Source: Oscillospiraceae bacterium (GTDB taxonomy: Bacteria > Bacillota > Clostridia > Oscillospirales > Oscillospiraceae). From it: a DNA stretch of 64,000 nt. This document shows positions 43,610 through 52,350 of the stretch, one piece after another; the first letter of the stretch is position 1, and each line of letters starts with the position of its first letter. A model generated the notes under the pieces. It saw only the letters and a program-made list of their open reading frames with translations, was not told where the DNA came from and did not search any database. The translations under genes and the position numbers were made by a program. The stretch spans positions 23,335-87,334 of the forward strand of contig WRAB01000009.1 of the NCBI GenBank assembly GCA_009780435.1, read 5' to 3'.

Positions 43610-45577
43610 CTACACCCCGCTCCCCGCACGGATTGTGTCTACAATATTCCGGTTTCGCAACCGGGTTGCGGCGTGGTGCATGACGATCCAGGTGAGGGCA
43701 AACACGGCGACTACGCTGAGTGCAATCGCACCCCAGGGCAGTTGAAAGGCAAACTGTGCGGCGGCCCTTATGGCGAGGTGGACGAAATATGCACCCGCAA
43801 TCCCCAGAGGAACCCCGACGAAAAGAGACTTGACGGAAGATAAAATGCTCTCCAACCCCAGCATCCGGCCCAGGCCCCTATAGGTCATACCAACACTCTG
43901 CAACACCGCAAATTCCTGGGCCCGGGACTGTACGTTTGCGGATATGGTGCTGATGATATTGGTCAGGTAGATGAGGGTTAAGAGTGCCACAAAGCCCCAG
44001 ACAAAAGTCGTAATCAATCCGATAAGGGCGCTGATAAACTCTTGTTCGTCCTGCCTGTTAAACACATGCCAGTTGCCGCCCTCCCGCAAGTCCGTCTCCG
44101 TCATCACGTCCCAGGCGTAGTCGAAAAAGGCGGCGGGGTCTTCGGCGGTCACATTCCAGATGTAGTGCATGGCATGGAGTTCCGGCACAATGACGGTTAC
44201 GGTCTGAATCCCTGCGTACAAAATCTCATTGGGCACCTCCCCCATGCCAATTGCGGCGTGTAACGGGAGTTTGCGCACAGTATCCCCGCCCTCGTAAGGG
44301 ATGAGCTCCAGGGTCTGGCCGGAGAATCGGAGGGGCTCAAACTCCCACCGCCTCCCATCCGGGGTATGCATCCGATTGTGGTTGATCAGAATATTGGACC
44401 CCAAAGGCACCCCCGCCCGCTCGGCCAACATTGCGTAATGGACGGGATCAAGTGTCATTAAGGTCACGGCAAACCACTGCTCGTCTGCGGTAATATCGCC
44501 GCCGATCCCGCCCAGATACTCTAATGCCTCTGACGAGAGTATCTCCGTGGGCAGCTCCACACGATAGGTCCAGCCGTCAATGCCAATACCAAAAGGAATC
44601 GTGCCGGTATAGGCTTCAAATCGGCGGGAAATGGTCTCGGCCAGATCGGGGCTCACCGTGGTATACTCCATGTAATATCCGCCCGCCCCATCTTCCACCC
44701 TGCTCATATTGGTGTGATACCGGATGACTACGTTTGCGTCCACATCTACAAAGGTCAGTTCCGTCAGCTGGTTCATTTGGGACACAAAGGCTCCCAGGGT
44801 GATAAACAGTGCGACACTGAAACTGAGGGCTACAACGGTTGCACGGAAGTTACGTCGGCTCCGCCGGAGCGACCTTGCCGCCAGTGTCCCCTCGACGCCG
44901 AAGACTTTGCCCACCAGCCAGCTCTTGCGGACTTTTTTGACTTTCACCTCGCCCGCACTGCGGATGGCGTCAATGGCGGGGATTTTCGCCGCTTTCCTCG
45001 CCGGGAGCCACGCCGATAACAATACCGTGGCAAAGGCCAGAGCGATGGAAAGTAACATCGCCTGCCAGGACAGCACAAAGCGTACACCCATATCTTCACC
45101 GGGCCGGGCAGATTGGAACAGATCCAGCAGGAAGTGGTTAATCAGCGTCACGCCGAAAAGTTGAATCAGAAGTCCCAGGACAATGCCCATGGGAATCCCC
45201 ACAGCGGCCAGGAGAAGGCTCTCACTGACGACCGTCTCTTGAATCTGCTTTTTTGTCGCACCTACGCTCTTTAAAATACCGAATTGCATGGTGCGCTCTT
45301 TTGCGCTCACACGGAACGCATTTGACAGTACAACAATGGAGGAGATGATGATGACAACACTTAATATTATCCCTAACCCCGCCAGCATGGCCTCGTACTC
45401 CGCCCGGAGCGCAGCGCCCTCCCATATGGTTTCTACCAACGCAAAACTGCTGGCCACCAGGCCGTAGACCGTGGTGATCATGGTCGTGGAGAGCACAATA
45501 CCCAGCAGTGTCCAGATGGTGCGGCGGCGATTGGTTTTCAACTGGCTCTTCGCCAGATTTGTAGTCAGTTTCATCAC
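43610..45577 (-). CDS. FtsX-like ABC transporter permease with large external domain
   Basis: 655 residues. N-terminal helix (about 20-40), an FtsX core (GLGIILSVVIIISSIVVLS, then KSVGATKKQIQETVVSESLLL), a middle helix (about 240-260), a large external domain (about 265-500), and a second FtsX core near the C-terminus (AVLQSVGMTYRGLGRMLGLESIL). This double-FtsX layout fits BceB/MacB-type exporters used for antimicrobial-peptide or envelope-stress response. Coupled to the ATPase gene by ATGA. Confidence 0.85.
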   Translation of the reverse strand: MMKLTTNLAKSQLKTNRRRTIWTLLGIVLSTTMITTVYGLVASSFALVETIWEGAALRAEYEAMLAGLGIILSVVIIISSIVVLSNAFRVSAKERTMQFGILKSVGATKKQIQETVVSESLLLAAVGIPMGIVLGLLIQLFGVTLINHFLLDLFQSARPGEDMGVRFVLSWQAMLLSIALAFATVLLSAWLPARKAAKIPAIDAIRSAGEVKVKKVRKSWLVGKVFGVEGTLAARSLRRSRRNFRATVVALSFSVALFITLGAFVSQMNQLTELTFVDVDANVVIRYHTNMSRVEDGAGGYYMEYTTVSPDLAETISRRFEAYTGTIPFGIGIDGWTYRVELPTEILSSEALEYLGGIGGDITADEQWFAVTLMTLDPVHYAMLAERAGVPLGSNILINHNRMHTPDGRRWEFEPLRFSGQTLELIPYEGGDTVRKLPLHAAIGMGEVPNEILYAGIQTVTVIVPELHAMHYIWNVTAEDPAAFFDYAWDVMTETDLREGGNWHVFNRQDEQEFISALIGLITTFVWGFVALLTLIYLTNIISTISANVQSRAQEFAVLQSVGMTYRGLGRMLGLESILSSVKSLFVGVPLGIAGAYFVHLAIRAAAQFAFQLPWGAIALSVVAVFALTWIVMHHAATRLRNRNIVDTIRAGSGV

Positions 45578-46254
45578 CGCACCGCCTCATCCCGGAGGAT
45601 TTGTCCGTCGGAGAGGGTGATGATGCGGTCCGCCTCCAGGGCGATCTTCTCATCGTGGGTGATGACCAGCAGGGTCTGATTATAGCGCTTGTTGGACAGT
45701 TTTAGCAGGTCCATCACTTCCCGGCTTGCCTTTGAGTCCAAGTTCCCCGTGGGCTCGTCGGCCAGGATGATGGCGGGGTCGTTAATCAGCGCCCGGCCGA
45801 TGGATACCCGCTGCTGCTGTCCGCCGGAGAGCTCGCTGGGCAAGTGTTCTGCCCGGTCAGACAGTCCGATGGTATCTAAGATCGTATTGAGCTTTGCCGG
45901 ATCGGCTTTCCGGTTGTCCAAAAGACACGGCAGCATGATATTCTCCTCCGCTGTGAGGGTGGGGATCAGATTATAAAACTGGTATACGATCCCGATGTTG
46001 CGCCGCCGGAAGATGGCCAGCTCACTCTCGTTGCTCTGGTAAATCTCGTTGCCGTCCACCACGACCCGGCCCGCATCCGGGCGGTCAACGCCGCCGATTA
46101 AATGCATCAGTGTGGATTTCCCGGAGCCGGATGCGCCGACGATTGCGACAAACTCGCCTTTTTCCACGGAAAACGATACATCGTCCAAGGCCGTAACAAT
46201 CGTATCGCCCTTGCCGTATGTCTTCGTCAGATTCTCGACTTGTAAAATAGCCAT
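45574..46254 (-). CDS. ABC transporter ATP-binding protein (BceA/MacB type)
   Basis: 226 residues. Walker A GASGSGKST, signature SGGQQQRVSIGRAL, Walker B ILADEPTGNLDS, switch His in VITHD. GGGAGGAG precedes the ATG. Partner of the FtsX-like permease. Its promoter region carries probable response-regulator sites, and a GC hairpin (46287-46310) lies in the leader. Confidence 0.92.
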   Translation of the reverse strand: MAILQVENLTKTYGKGDTIVTALDDVSFSVEKGEFVAIVGASGSGKSTLMHLIGGVDRPDAGRVVVDGNEIYQSNESELAIFRRRNIGIVYQFYNLIPTLTAEENIMLPCLLDNRKADPAKLNTILDTIGLSDRAEHLPSELSGGQQQRVSIGRALINDPAIILADEPTGNLDSKASREVMDLLKLSNKRYNQTLLVITHDEKIALEADRIITLSDGQILRDEAVR

Positions 46255-46334
46255 ATAGTTCTCCTCCCAATCTAGTGGATTCTATAGCGCCCCCGCCTCC
46301 GGCGGGGGCGTGCAAAATCCGGTTTGATGCCGCT

Positions 46335-46366
46335 ATTCTAACAAGCCAATGTGACAATCCGGTGAC
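46335..46366 (-). promoter_or_regulatory. Probable regulated promoter of the ABC operon with adjacent binding site
   Basis: Minus-strand -10 TAGAAT (46340-46335) has no -35 consensus at the right distance; instead the direct-repeat site GTGACAATCCGGTGAC (46351-46366) covers that position. This is what an activator-dependent promoter looks like. Confidence 0.5.
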
Positions 46367-46383
46367 TATTTGTTCCCATCTAA

Positions 46384-46399
46384 GTGACAATTCTGTCAC
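46384..46399. promoter_or_regulatory. Second probable response-regulator site
   Basis: GTGACA, ATTC, TGTCAC: a 6-bp perfect inverted repeat. It starts 33 bases from the first GTGACAAT site, about three helical turns, and overlaps the end of the histidine kinase gene. Confidence 0.5.
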
Positions 46400-47220
46400 T
46401 TAAAAAATTTCAACGTAAACGTGGCACCCGATCCGTTGCCGCCGCCCGCCACTTCAATATCGCCGTCCTGCCCACGCATAATCGCCCGGGCCAGGGGTAA
46501 GCCGATCCCGTAGCCCGTGCTGCTCTGTGATCCCTCAAATCGCCGGAACAGCTTTGCCATCTGCGCCGTGGAGAGCCCCGCCCCGCTGTCGGTGACGGCG
46601 ATCCATGTGCCGATGGGGTTTTGGCCCACGTCAATCCGGATTTCCGTATCTGCCGGCGCGTGTTCCGAGGCGTTTTTGAGGATATTCGTGAGGGCCTCCG
46701 CCGTCCAGCGCTTATCGCAGTGGACTTCGACCTCGCCCGAAAGTGTAATGCGCTGGTTCTTGATCTCCAGTTGAATATACAGGGGCTCCAGCGCCAAATC
46801 CACGAGGTCTGCGGAGTGGACGGGCCCACGGGCAAAGGATACCGCACCCGCTTCCACCTTTGCCATTTTGAGTAGGGCGGAGACCAGCCAATCCGTCCGC
46901 ACAAGCCCCATTTTGATTGTCTGGATGAATTCCGCCCGCTTCTCCGGCGGCGCATGTTCTAAGAGGTCCACCATAATCATCATAGAGGTCAGGGGCGTCT
47001 TGAGCTGGTGAGAGATATCGGCCATGGTACCTTTCAGCACATCCCGGTCGTGCTGCAACACGGCGACTTGCTCGTTTTTGAGCTGTGCCAGGATGTGTAT
47101 ATCGTTTTTGAGGATGTTCCACGGACCCTCATTGTTGACACGCAGGTCGATCTCCTGCCCGTCAATGATTTTGCGAACATTTGCGGACAACTCTGTTATT
47201 TCATGTTTTTTAATCAGCAC
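46396..47220 (-). CDS. Cytoplasmic sensor histidine kinase
   Basis: 274 residues. DHp helix with the phosphorylated His in DISHQLKTPLTSM (about residue 72), then an ATPase domain with ILKNASEHAP (N box), DSGAGLS (G1), RRFEGSQSSTGYGIGLPLARAI (F and G2 boxes). No membrane helix is seen in front of the H box. A GTG start at 47220 is preferred (GGGGGC ten bases upstream, overlap of 11 bases with the regulator gene); an ATG at 47259 lacks spacing. It probably phosphorylates the adjacent regulator; input may come from the ABC transporter. Confidence 0.83.
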   Translation of the reverse strand: MLIKKHEITELSANVRKIIDGQEIDLRVNNEGPWNILKNDIHILAQLKNEQVAVLQHDRDVLKGTMADISHQLKTPLTSMMIMVDLLEHAPPEKRAEFIQTIKMGLVRTDWLVSALLKMAKVEAGAVSFARGPVHSADLVDLALEPLYIQLEIKNQRITLSGEVEVHCDKRWTAEALTNILKNASEHAPADTEIRIDVGQNPIGTWIAVTDSGAGLSTAQMAKLFRRFEGSQSSTGYGIGLPLARAIMRGQDGDIEVAGGGNGSGATFTLKFFK

Positions 47221-47866
47221 GATATCCAAGCCCCCGTACCGTTTCAATTTGTACTGCATCCCCCAGCTTTTCCCGCAGACGTTTGATATACACCGTGAGC
47301 GTATTGTCTTCCACAAAACTGCCGGAGGAATCCCATATGCTCTCTAAAATCTGCGTGCGGGTGAGGAGCTGGCCTCTGTTTGCCGCAAAGGTCAAGAGTA
47401 ACCGATATTCCAGCGCCGTGAGGTCGAGCAGATTGCCCCCAAGATACGCCTTCCCCGCCGCCGTATCAATAGAGGCGCCGCCGAGGGTCAGCGGGACAAC
47501 ACCATTGTCCGGCGTCTGTAACACACGCTTCACTCTGACGAGTAGCTCCCGCAGGCGGAATGGTTTCGTCACATAATCCGCCGCCCCGCTCTCAAAGGCG
47601 CGGACGATGTTTCCCTCGTCGTCCACAACCGTCAAGAAGATCACGGCGGCGCCTGCATGTTTGATTGCCACCTGCACCTGGGCACCCGTCCCGTCGGGGA
47701 GCTGCATATCCAGGATGGCCAAGTCGAATTGGCCGATAGCTATGGCTGCCAAAGCATCCATGACACTTTGACAGTGCGTGACAATATAACCCTCCTGTTC
47801 CAGGGCGTAGATCAGACCCGTGGCAATCATCTGATCGTCTTCGACGAGTAAAATGTTATATTTCAT
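47210..47866 (-). CDS. OmpR-family response regulator
   Basis: 218 residues. Receiver domain (about 1-120): ILLVEDDQM, LAILDMQLPDG with phosphorylated Asp (about residue 51), and YVTKPF (Lys). C-terminal winged helix (about 125-218) with LEYRLLLTFAANRGQLLTR and VYIKRLREKLGD. The ATG at 47866 follows GAGG. Its probable sites are the GTGACA-type repeats upstream of the ABC operon. Confidence 0.92.
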   Translation of the reverse strand: MKYNILLVEDDQMIATGLIYALEQEGYIVTHCQSVMDALAAIAIGQFDLAILDMQLPDGTGAQVQVAIKHAGAAVIFLTVVDDEGNIVRAFESGAADYVTKPFRLRELLVRVKRVLQTPDNGVVPLTLGGASIDTAAGKAYLGGNLLDLTALEYRLLLTFAANRGQLLTRTQILESIWDSSGSFVEDNTLTVYIKRLREKLGDAVQIETVRGLGYRAD

Positions 47867-48241
47867 AGCTGTAACCTCGGATATCCTGTGTATCATCGAA
47901 CCACTGATTCGATGATACTACAAAATTGTGAAAAAGTAAACGAGCGTAGCACCTCAAAATTGGTATCCTTTTTCACTATATGCATTTGGCAAAAGTGCCA
48001 TGAAAATTATCATATAAGAACACTTTTTCATAAAATTTATGATTTTTTACCAAAAAATCGATATTTTTTGTAAATCAATTCGCTTGTTAAAAATATCACA
48101 AAAAATATCACACACATGTAATTTTCTCATAAAATCTATTGTTTTTCACCGAAAATATGCTAAAACGTCAACTTTTCATTGACAGGACAGCTTGTCAGCT
48201 TGTAAAATTAAATTGAGTAAAAATGAAGGAGGTCTTGCATT
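47867..48241. other. AT-rich divergent spacer with repeated blocks
   Basis: About 375 bases, very AT-rich, no gene. Two blocks of roughly 35 bases (near 48022-48056 and 48121-48156) resemble each other, each with TCATAAAAT, then a T-run and ACCNAAAA. A good promoter for rnf lies at the right-hand end. No recognised riboswitch. Confidence 0.5.
48179..48208 (+). promoter_or_regulatory. Promoter of the rnf operon
   Basis: TTGACA, an 18-base spacer, TAAAAT. The spacer contains the direct repeat CAGCTTGT twice and the palindrome GACAGCTTGTC-like core, a possible operator. AAGGAGG follows 12 bases before the rnfG GTG start. Confidence 0.6.
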
Positions 48242-48766
48242 GTGAAAAAGCTCCGCAATGACTTTATTGTGCCAATCTTAGTGCTCGGCCTCATATGTTT
48301 ATTATGTACATGGGCAGTGGCGGTCACCTTTCACATAACCGATCCGGAAATCCAACGGATGAATCTGGAACGCGCCCAGGCGGCACGGCTGGAGGTTCTG
48401 CCCGAAGCGGACGAATTTATTGAGTTTCCGGATCTTGAATTGCCCCACGGCGTCACTGAGGCGTTTCGGGCTAACAATGGCGTGGGCTATGTTTTTCAGA
48501 CGTATGCGCCGGGATACGCCGGCATTGTCCCCGTGACGGTGGGCTTAGATCCAGATGGCCGAATCATCGGCATCCGGATGTTAGCAAATCAAGAGACCCG
48601 GGGCATCGGAGACCGTGTGGAATGCCCCACGTATTTGGCCCTGTTCTACGGTCTGACCAGCCCGGACGGGGTGGATACTATCAGCGGCGCCACTGTGACA
48701 GTGGATGCGCTGAAACACGCATTGCGCCACGCCATTGAGGCGTTTGAACTGGTGAGAGATATATAG
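48242..48766 (+). CDS. rnfG: Rnf complex subunit RnfG
   Basis: 174 residues. One N-terminal membrane helix (about 10-32), then an external FMN-binding domain. The flavinylation motif is DTISGATVT (about 140-148), where FMN is joined covalently to Thr. GTG start after AAGGAGG. Carries electrons on the outer face of the Rnf complex. In most Clostridia rnfG follows rnfD; here it is first. A GC hairpin (48785-48800) separates it from rnfC. Confidence 0.92.
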   Translation: MKKLRNDFIVPILVLGLICLLCTWAVAVTFHITDPEIQRMNLERAQAARLEVLPEADEFIEFPDLELPHGVTEAFRANNGVGYVFQTYAPGYAGIVPVTVGLDPDGRIIGIRMLANQETRGIGDRVECPTYLALFYGLTSPDGVDTISGATVTVDALKHALRHAIEAFELVRDI

Positions 48767-48835
48767 ATTATGTTTCTGTCTCCTCCGCCGCAAGCGGCGG
48801 CAGTGCAAACGTAATCATACTCTGGGGGTGGATAC

Positions 48836-50128
48836 ATGGCGAGAAAGATAGGCGGCGTTATGGCGCCGCATCGGAAACATACAGCGGGCTGTACGCCGCT
48901 TGCAATCCCCGTCCCTGCAGAGGTGCATATTCCCATGTCCATGCACAGCGGCGCACCGGCAAATCTGATTGTGGGCGTGGGCGACAGTGTAACAGTCGGG
49001 CAGTTGATCGGCGAGGCCGCCACACGGGTCTGTTCCCCGGTACACGCCAGTGTATCCGGTCAGATAAAGCGCATCGACACTTATGATCCCCTGACGGGAG
49101 CGCCCGCCGTTTCTGTGCGGATCGCCTCAGACGGCGAGCAGACCCTTTGGGAGGGCCTCACACCCTCGCCCGTGACTAATTTGGCGGAGTTTCTCGCCGC
49201 CGTACAGGCCAGCGGCGTGGTGGGTCTGGGCGGTGCAGGGTATCCCACAGCGCCGAAGCTGACCTTGAAAGAGGGCACCAAGCTGGACTATATCCTGATT
49301 AACGGCGCAGAGTGCGAACCCTATATTACATCAGACACCCGAACCATGGTGGATCACACCGCCGACGTGTGGGCGGGCGCCCTGCTCTTAAAAGAATACT
49401 TAGGCCCCAAAAACGTCGTGATCTGTATCGAGAACAACAAGCCGGAGGCCATCCAAAAACTGGAGGCCCTCTGCGCCGGTGTACAGGGTATGCGCGTCCA
49501 TGTGCTGCCGTCCCTCTATCCCCAGGGGGAGCGGAAAGTCCTCGTATACAACGTCACAGGGCGGATCGTGCCGGAGGGCGCACGCCTGACAGATGTGGGT
49601 TGCATCGTCATCAACTGCACCACGGTGGCGGTGATTGCCCAGTACATACGGACGGGTCTCCCCCTGGTCTCGCGGTGCGTGACCGTAGACGGTTCGGCGG
49701 TGAAACATCCGCAAAATGTCATCGCCCCTATCGGGACGCCCATTCGCAACCTGTTCGAGTTCTGCGGCGGCCTGAAAGACGATGTGAAAAAGATCATCCT
49801 GGGCGGCCCTATGATGGGCGCGGCGGTGCCGAGCCTGGATGTACCCGTGGTCAAGGTCACAAGCGCCATCCTCGCCCTCTCCGGCAGAGACGCCGAAGCG
49901 CCAACCCCGTCGGCCTGTATCAAGTGCGGCCGATGTGTCGCACAGTGTCCCATGAATCTGATGCCATCCTTTATTGAGGACGCCTTTGAACGGAAAAAGG
50001 TGGAGTTACTCCGCACACATAAGGTCAACCTGTGCGTCGAGTGCGGCTGTTGTGCGTATTTGTGTCCGTCCAAGCGGCCCCTGGCCCAGGTGATGACATT
50101 GTCAAAGAAACTATTGTGGGGGGAGTAA
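48836..50128 (+). CDS. rnfC: Rnf complex subunit RnfC
   Basis: 430 residues. Biotin-carrier-like N-terminal domain, then the NADH/FMN-binding region (GLGGAGYPTAPKL, NGAECEPYI, as in complex I 51-kDa subunit), and two 4Fe-4S clusters in CIKCGRCVAQCPMNL (about 361-375) and CVECGCCAYLCPSKRP (about 400-415). It is the NAD-reducing, cytoplasmic part of the ferredoxin:NAD oxidoreductase. GGGGGTG precedes the ATG. Confidence 0.95.
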   Translation: MARKIGGVMAPHRKHTAGCTPLAIPVPAEVHIPMSMHSGAPANLIVGVGDSVTVGQLIGEAATRVCSPVHASVSGQIKRIDTYDPLTGAPAVSVRIASDGEQTLWEGLTPSPVTNLAEFLAAVQASGVVGLGGAGYPTAPKLTLKEGTKLDYILINGAECEPYITSDTRTMVDHTADVWAGALLLKEYLGPKNVVICIENNKPEAIQKLEALCAGVQGMRVHVLPSLYPQGERKVLVYNVTGRIVPEGARLTDVGCIVINCTTVAVIAQYIRTGLPLVSRCVTVDGSAVKHPQNVIAPIGTPIRNLFEFCGGLKDDVKKIILGGPMMGAAVPSLDVPVVKVTSAILALSGRDAEAPTPSACIKCGRCVAQCPMNLMPSFIEDAFERKKVELLRTHKVNLCVECGCCAYLCPSKRPLAQVMTLSKKLLWGE

Positions 50129-50132
50129 TGAT

Positions 50133-51062
50133 ATGACGCGTATGATCGTATCCTTTGCGCCCCACATCCGGGAACGTGTGACGACCAGCCGGATTATGCT
50201 GGATGTCATCATCGCCCTCTGTCCGGCATTTATCGCCGCCGTCTTGATATTCGGCCCACGGGCGGCCCTGGTGACGGGAGTCTGTGTGGCCAGTTGCGTC
50301 TTCTTTGAGTGGGCGTATCAAAAACTGCTGAAAAAAACCATCACTGTCGGAGATTTTTCCGCCGTCATCACCGGTATGCTCCTGGCGTTTAATCTGCCCG
50401 TGGGTATCCCCCTCTGGCAGGCCATCTTCGGCAGCGGCGTGGCGATTATCCTGGTAAAGCAACTCTTCGGCGGCATCGGCAAAAATTTTGCCAACCCCGC
50501 CATCACAGCCCGGATTGTCATGTTCATATCCTTCCCAGCCGCCATGGCCACCTGGGCGCCGATTCCCGTCGACGCCATTTCCAGTGCAACGCCTTTGGAG
50601 CTGATCCAGCGGGGAGACTTGGCCGCTCTGCCGGGGATGTGGGATATGTTTATCGGCACCCGTATGGGTTCTTTGGGCGAGACCAGTGCGCTGGCACTTC
50701 TAATCGGCGGCATCTATCTGTTGGCCCGCCGTGTGATCACATGGCACATCCCCGTCGCTTTTATCGGCACCGTGTTTGTGCTGACGGCGCTCCTTGGAAT
50801 CCAGCCCACATTCCAACTGTTTGCAGGCGGTCTCCTGCTGGGGGCCATCTTCATGGCGACAGACTATCCCACCTCGCCCCAAACCCGTACCGGGCGGATC
50901 ATTTTCGGTATCGGGTGCGGTGTGCTCACGGTGATTATCCGGGCCTGGGGCGCTTACCCGGAGGGCGTGTCCTTTGCGATCCTCTTTATGAACGTCCTCG
51001 TCCCGTTTATCAATAAACTGACCATGACAAAGCCGCTGGGCGGCATCAAGAAAAAACCGTAA
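50133..51062 (+). CDS. rnfD: Rnf complex subunit RnfD
   Basis: 309 residues, about eight to ten membrane helices. FMN is covalently bound through Thr of AISSATPLEL (about residue 151). GKNFANPAITARIVMFISFPAAMATW is a conserved family region. Four bases after rnfC. Part of the sodium- or proton-pumping membrane core. Confidence 0.94.
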   Translation: MTRMIVSFAPHIRERVTTSRIMLDVIIALCPAFIAAVLIFGPRAALVTGVCVASCVFFEWAYQKLLKKTITVGDFSAVITGMLLAFNLPVGIPLWQAIFGSGVAIILVKQLFGGIGKNFANPAITARIVMFISFPAAMATWAPIPVDAISSATPLELIQRGDLAALPGMWDMFIGTRMGSLGETSALALLIGGIYLLARRVITWHIPVAFIGTVFVLTALLGIQPTFQLFAGGLLLGAIFMATDYPTSPQTRTGRIIFGIGCGVLTVIIRAWGAYPEGVSFAILFMNVLVPFINKLTMTKPLGGIKKKP

Positions 51063-51078
51063 GGGAGGCCGGCTGGAT

Positions 51079-51741
51079 ATGAGCAAACTTTCGATCTTTA
51101 TGAAAGGGATCATCAAGGAAAATCCCGTTCTGGTTTTTGCGCTAGGCATCTGTCCGGCCCTGGCCGTGTCCTCTCAGGCTGTAAATGCCGTGGGGATGGG
51201 ACTCGCCACCACATTTGTCCTCCTGTGTACGAACACGGTGATCTCCCTGCTCCGGAAGGTGATCCCGGATAAGGTCCGCATCCCGTGCTACATTGTGCTC
51301 ACCGCCGCCTTTGTGACCATTACCCAACTCATTGTAAAAGCGTATGTACACCCCCTATACCTGGCCCTTGGAATCTTCCTGCCACTGATTACTGTGAACT
51401 GTATCATCATGGCCCGGGCAGAGATTTTCGCCAAGAAGAATCGGCTTTTTGACTCTGTGATTGACGCATTGGGCATGGGGCTCGGCTTTACCCTGGCTCT
51501 TCTGGCCATCGCCTCCATCCGGGAAATTTTCGGCAACGGGACATGGTTTGGAATTGAACTACCCGTACTGGCGGAGCACAACATTTCCATCTTCATGTTG
51601 GCCCCCGGCGGATTTATCGCCTTCGGTATCCTGGTGGCCATCGCCAATAAGGTTTCAAACGGCAGGGCCGCAAAGTTGAAGGAATCCGGCTGCGCCAGAT
51701 GCCCGGCGGCCACCGCCTGCGGGAAAGGGGGCGCTGCATAA
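51079..51741 (+). CDS. rnfE: Rnf complex subunit RnfE
   Basis: 220 residues, six membrane helices. ENPVLVFALGICPALAVSSQ at the N-terminus, then TVNCIIMARAEIFAKKN with the conserved Cys that binds the membrane Fe-S centre, and a Cys-rich tail (GCARCPAATACG). Overlaps rnfA by one base (TAATG). Confidence 0.94.
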   Translation: MSKLSIFMKGIIKENPVLVFALGICPALAVSSQAVNAVGMGLATTFVLLCTNTVISLLRKVIPDKVRIPCYIVLTAAFVTITQLIVKAYVHPLYLALGIFLPLITVNCIIMARAEIFAKKNRLFDSVIDALGMGLGFTLALLAIASIREIFGNGTWFGIELPVLAEHNISIFMLAPGGFIAFGILVAIANKVSNGRAAKLKESGCARCPAATACGKGGAA

Positions 51742-52337
51742 TGGAGTTTCGTACCCTGATCATAATCATGATGAGCGCCGCCCTCGTCAACAACTTTGTT
51801 CTGATCCAATTTCTCGGTATATGTCCCTTTTTAGGTGTTTCCAAGCAATTGAAAAGCGCCACGGGCATGAGTATCGCTGTCATATTCGTCATGCTCTTGG
51901 CCACCGCCGTCACATGGCCCATCACGATCTTCCTCCTCCAGCCCAATGGAATCGGCTTTTTGCAGACCATCGTATTTGTGTTGACCATTGCGGCCCTTGT
52001 ACAATTGGTAGAGATCACATTGAAGCGGTTCATGCCGGCTCTATATTCCGTCTTGGGCGTCTATCTGCCGCTGATGGCGACAAACTGCGCCATCCTGGCG
52101 GTTGTACTCCTCAATATCAACAACGAACACAGCTTTGTAGAATCTCTAGTCAACTCTCTGGGGGCCGGGCTGGGATTTTTACTTGCCATGGTGATTTTCT
52201 CCGGGATACAAGAGCATCTGGAAAATGCGGATCCGCCGGCGTGTATGAGGGGCCTCCCCATCGCCCTGTTCTCCGTGGCGATTCTGTCTCTCGCATTTTT
52301 TGGATTTACCGGTGTAGTCGAAAACTTATTCGGGTGA
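51741..52337 (+). CDS. rnfA: Rnf complex subunit RnfA
   Basis: 198 residues, six helices, homologous to RnfE but inverted in the membrane. NNFVLIQFLGICPFLGVSKQ carries the first conserved Cys, ATNCAILAVVLLN the second. The ATG at 51741 is chosen over an earlier in-frame start because it overlaps the rnfE stop and starts MEFRTLIIIMMSAALVNNF, the usual family start. Confidence 0.95.
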   Translation: MEFRTLIIIMMSAALVNNFVLIQFLGICPFLGVSKQLKSATGMSIAVIFVMLLATAVTWPITIFLLQPNGIGFLQTIVFVLTIAALVQLVEITLKRFMPALYSVLGVYLPLMATNCAILAVVLLNINNEHSFVESLVNSLGAGLGFLLAMVIFSGIQEHLENADPPACMRGLPIALFSVAILSLAFFGFTGVVENLFG

Positions 52338-52350
52338 CGGGAGGATATAC

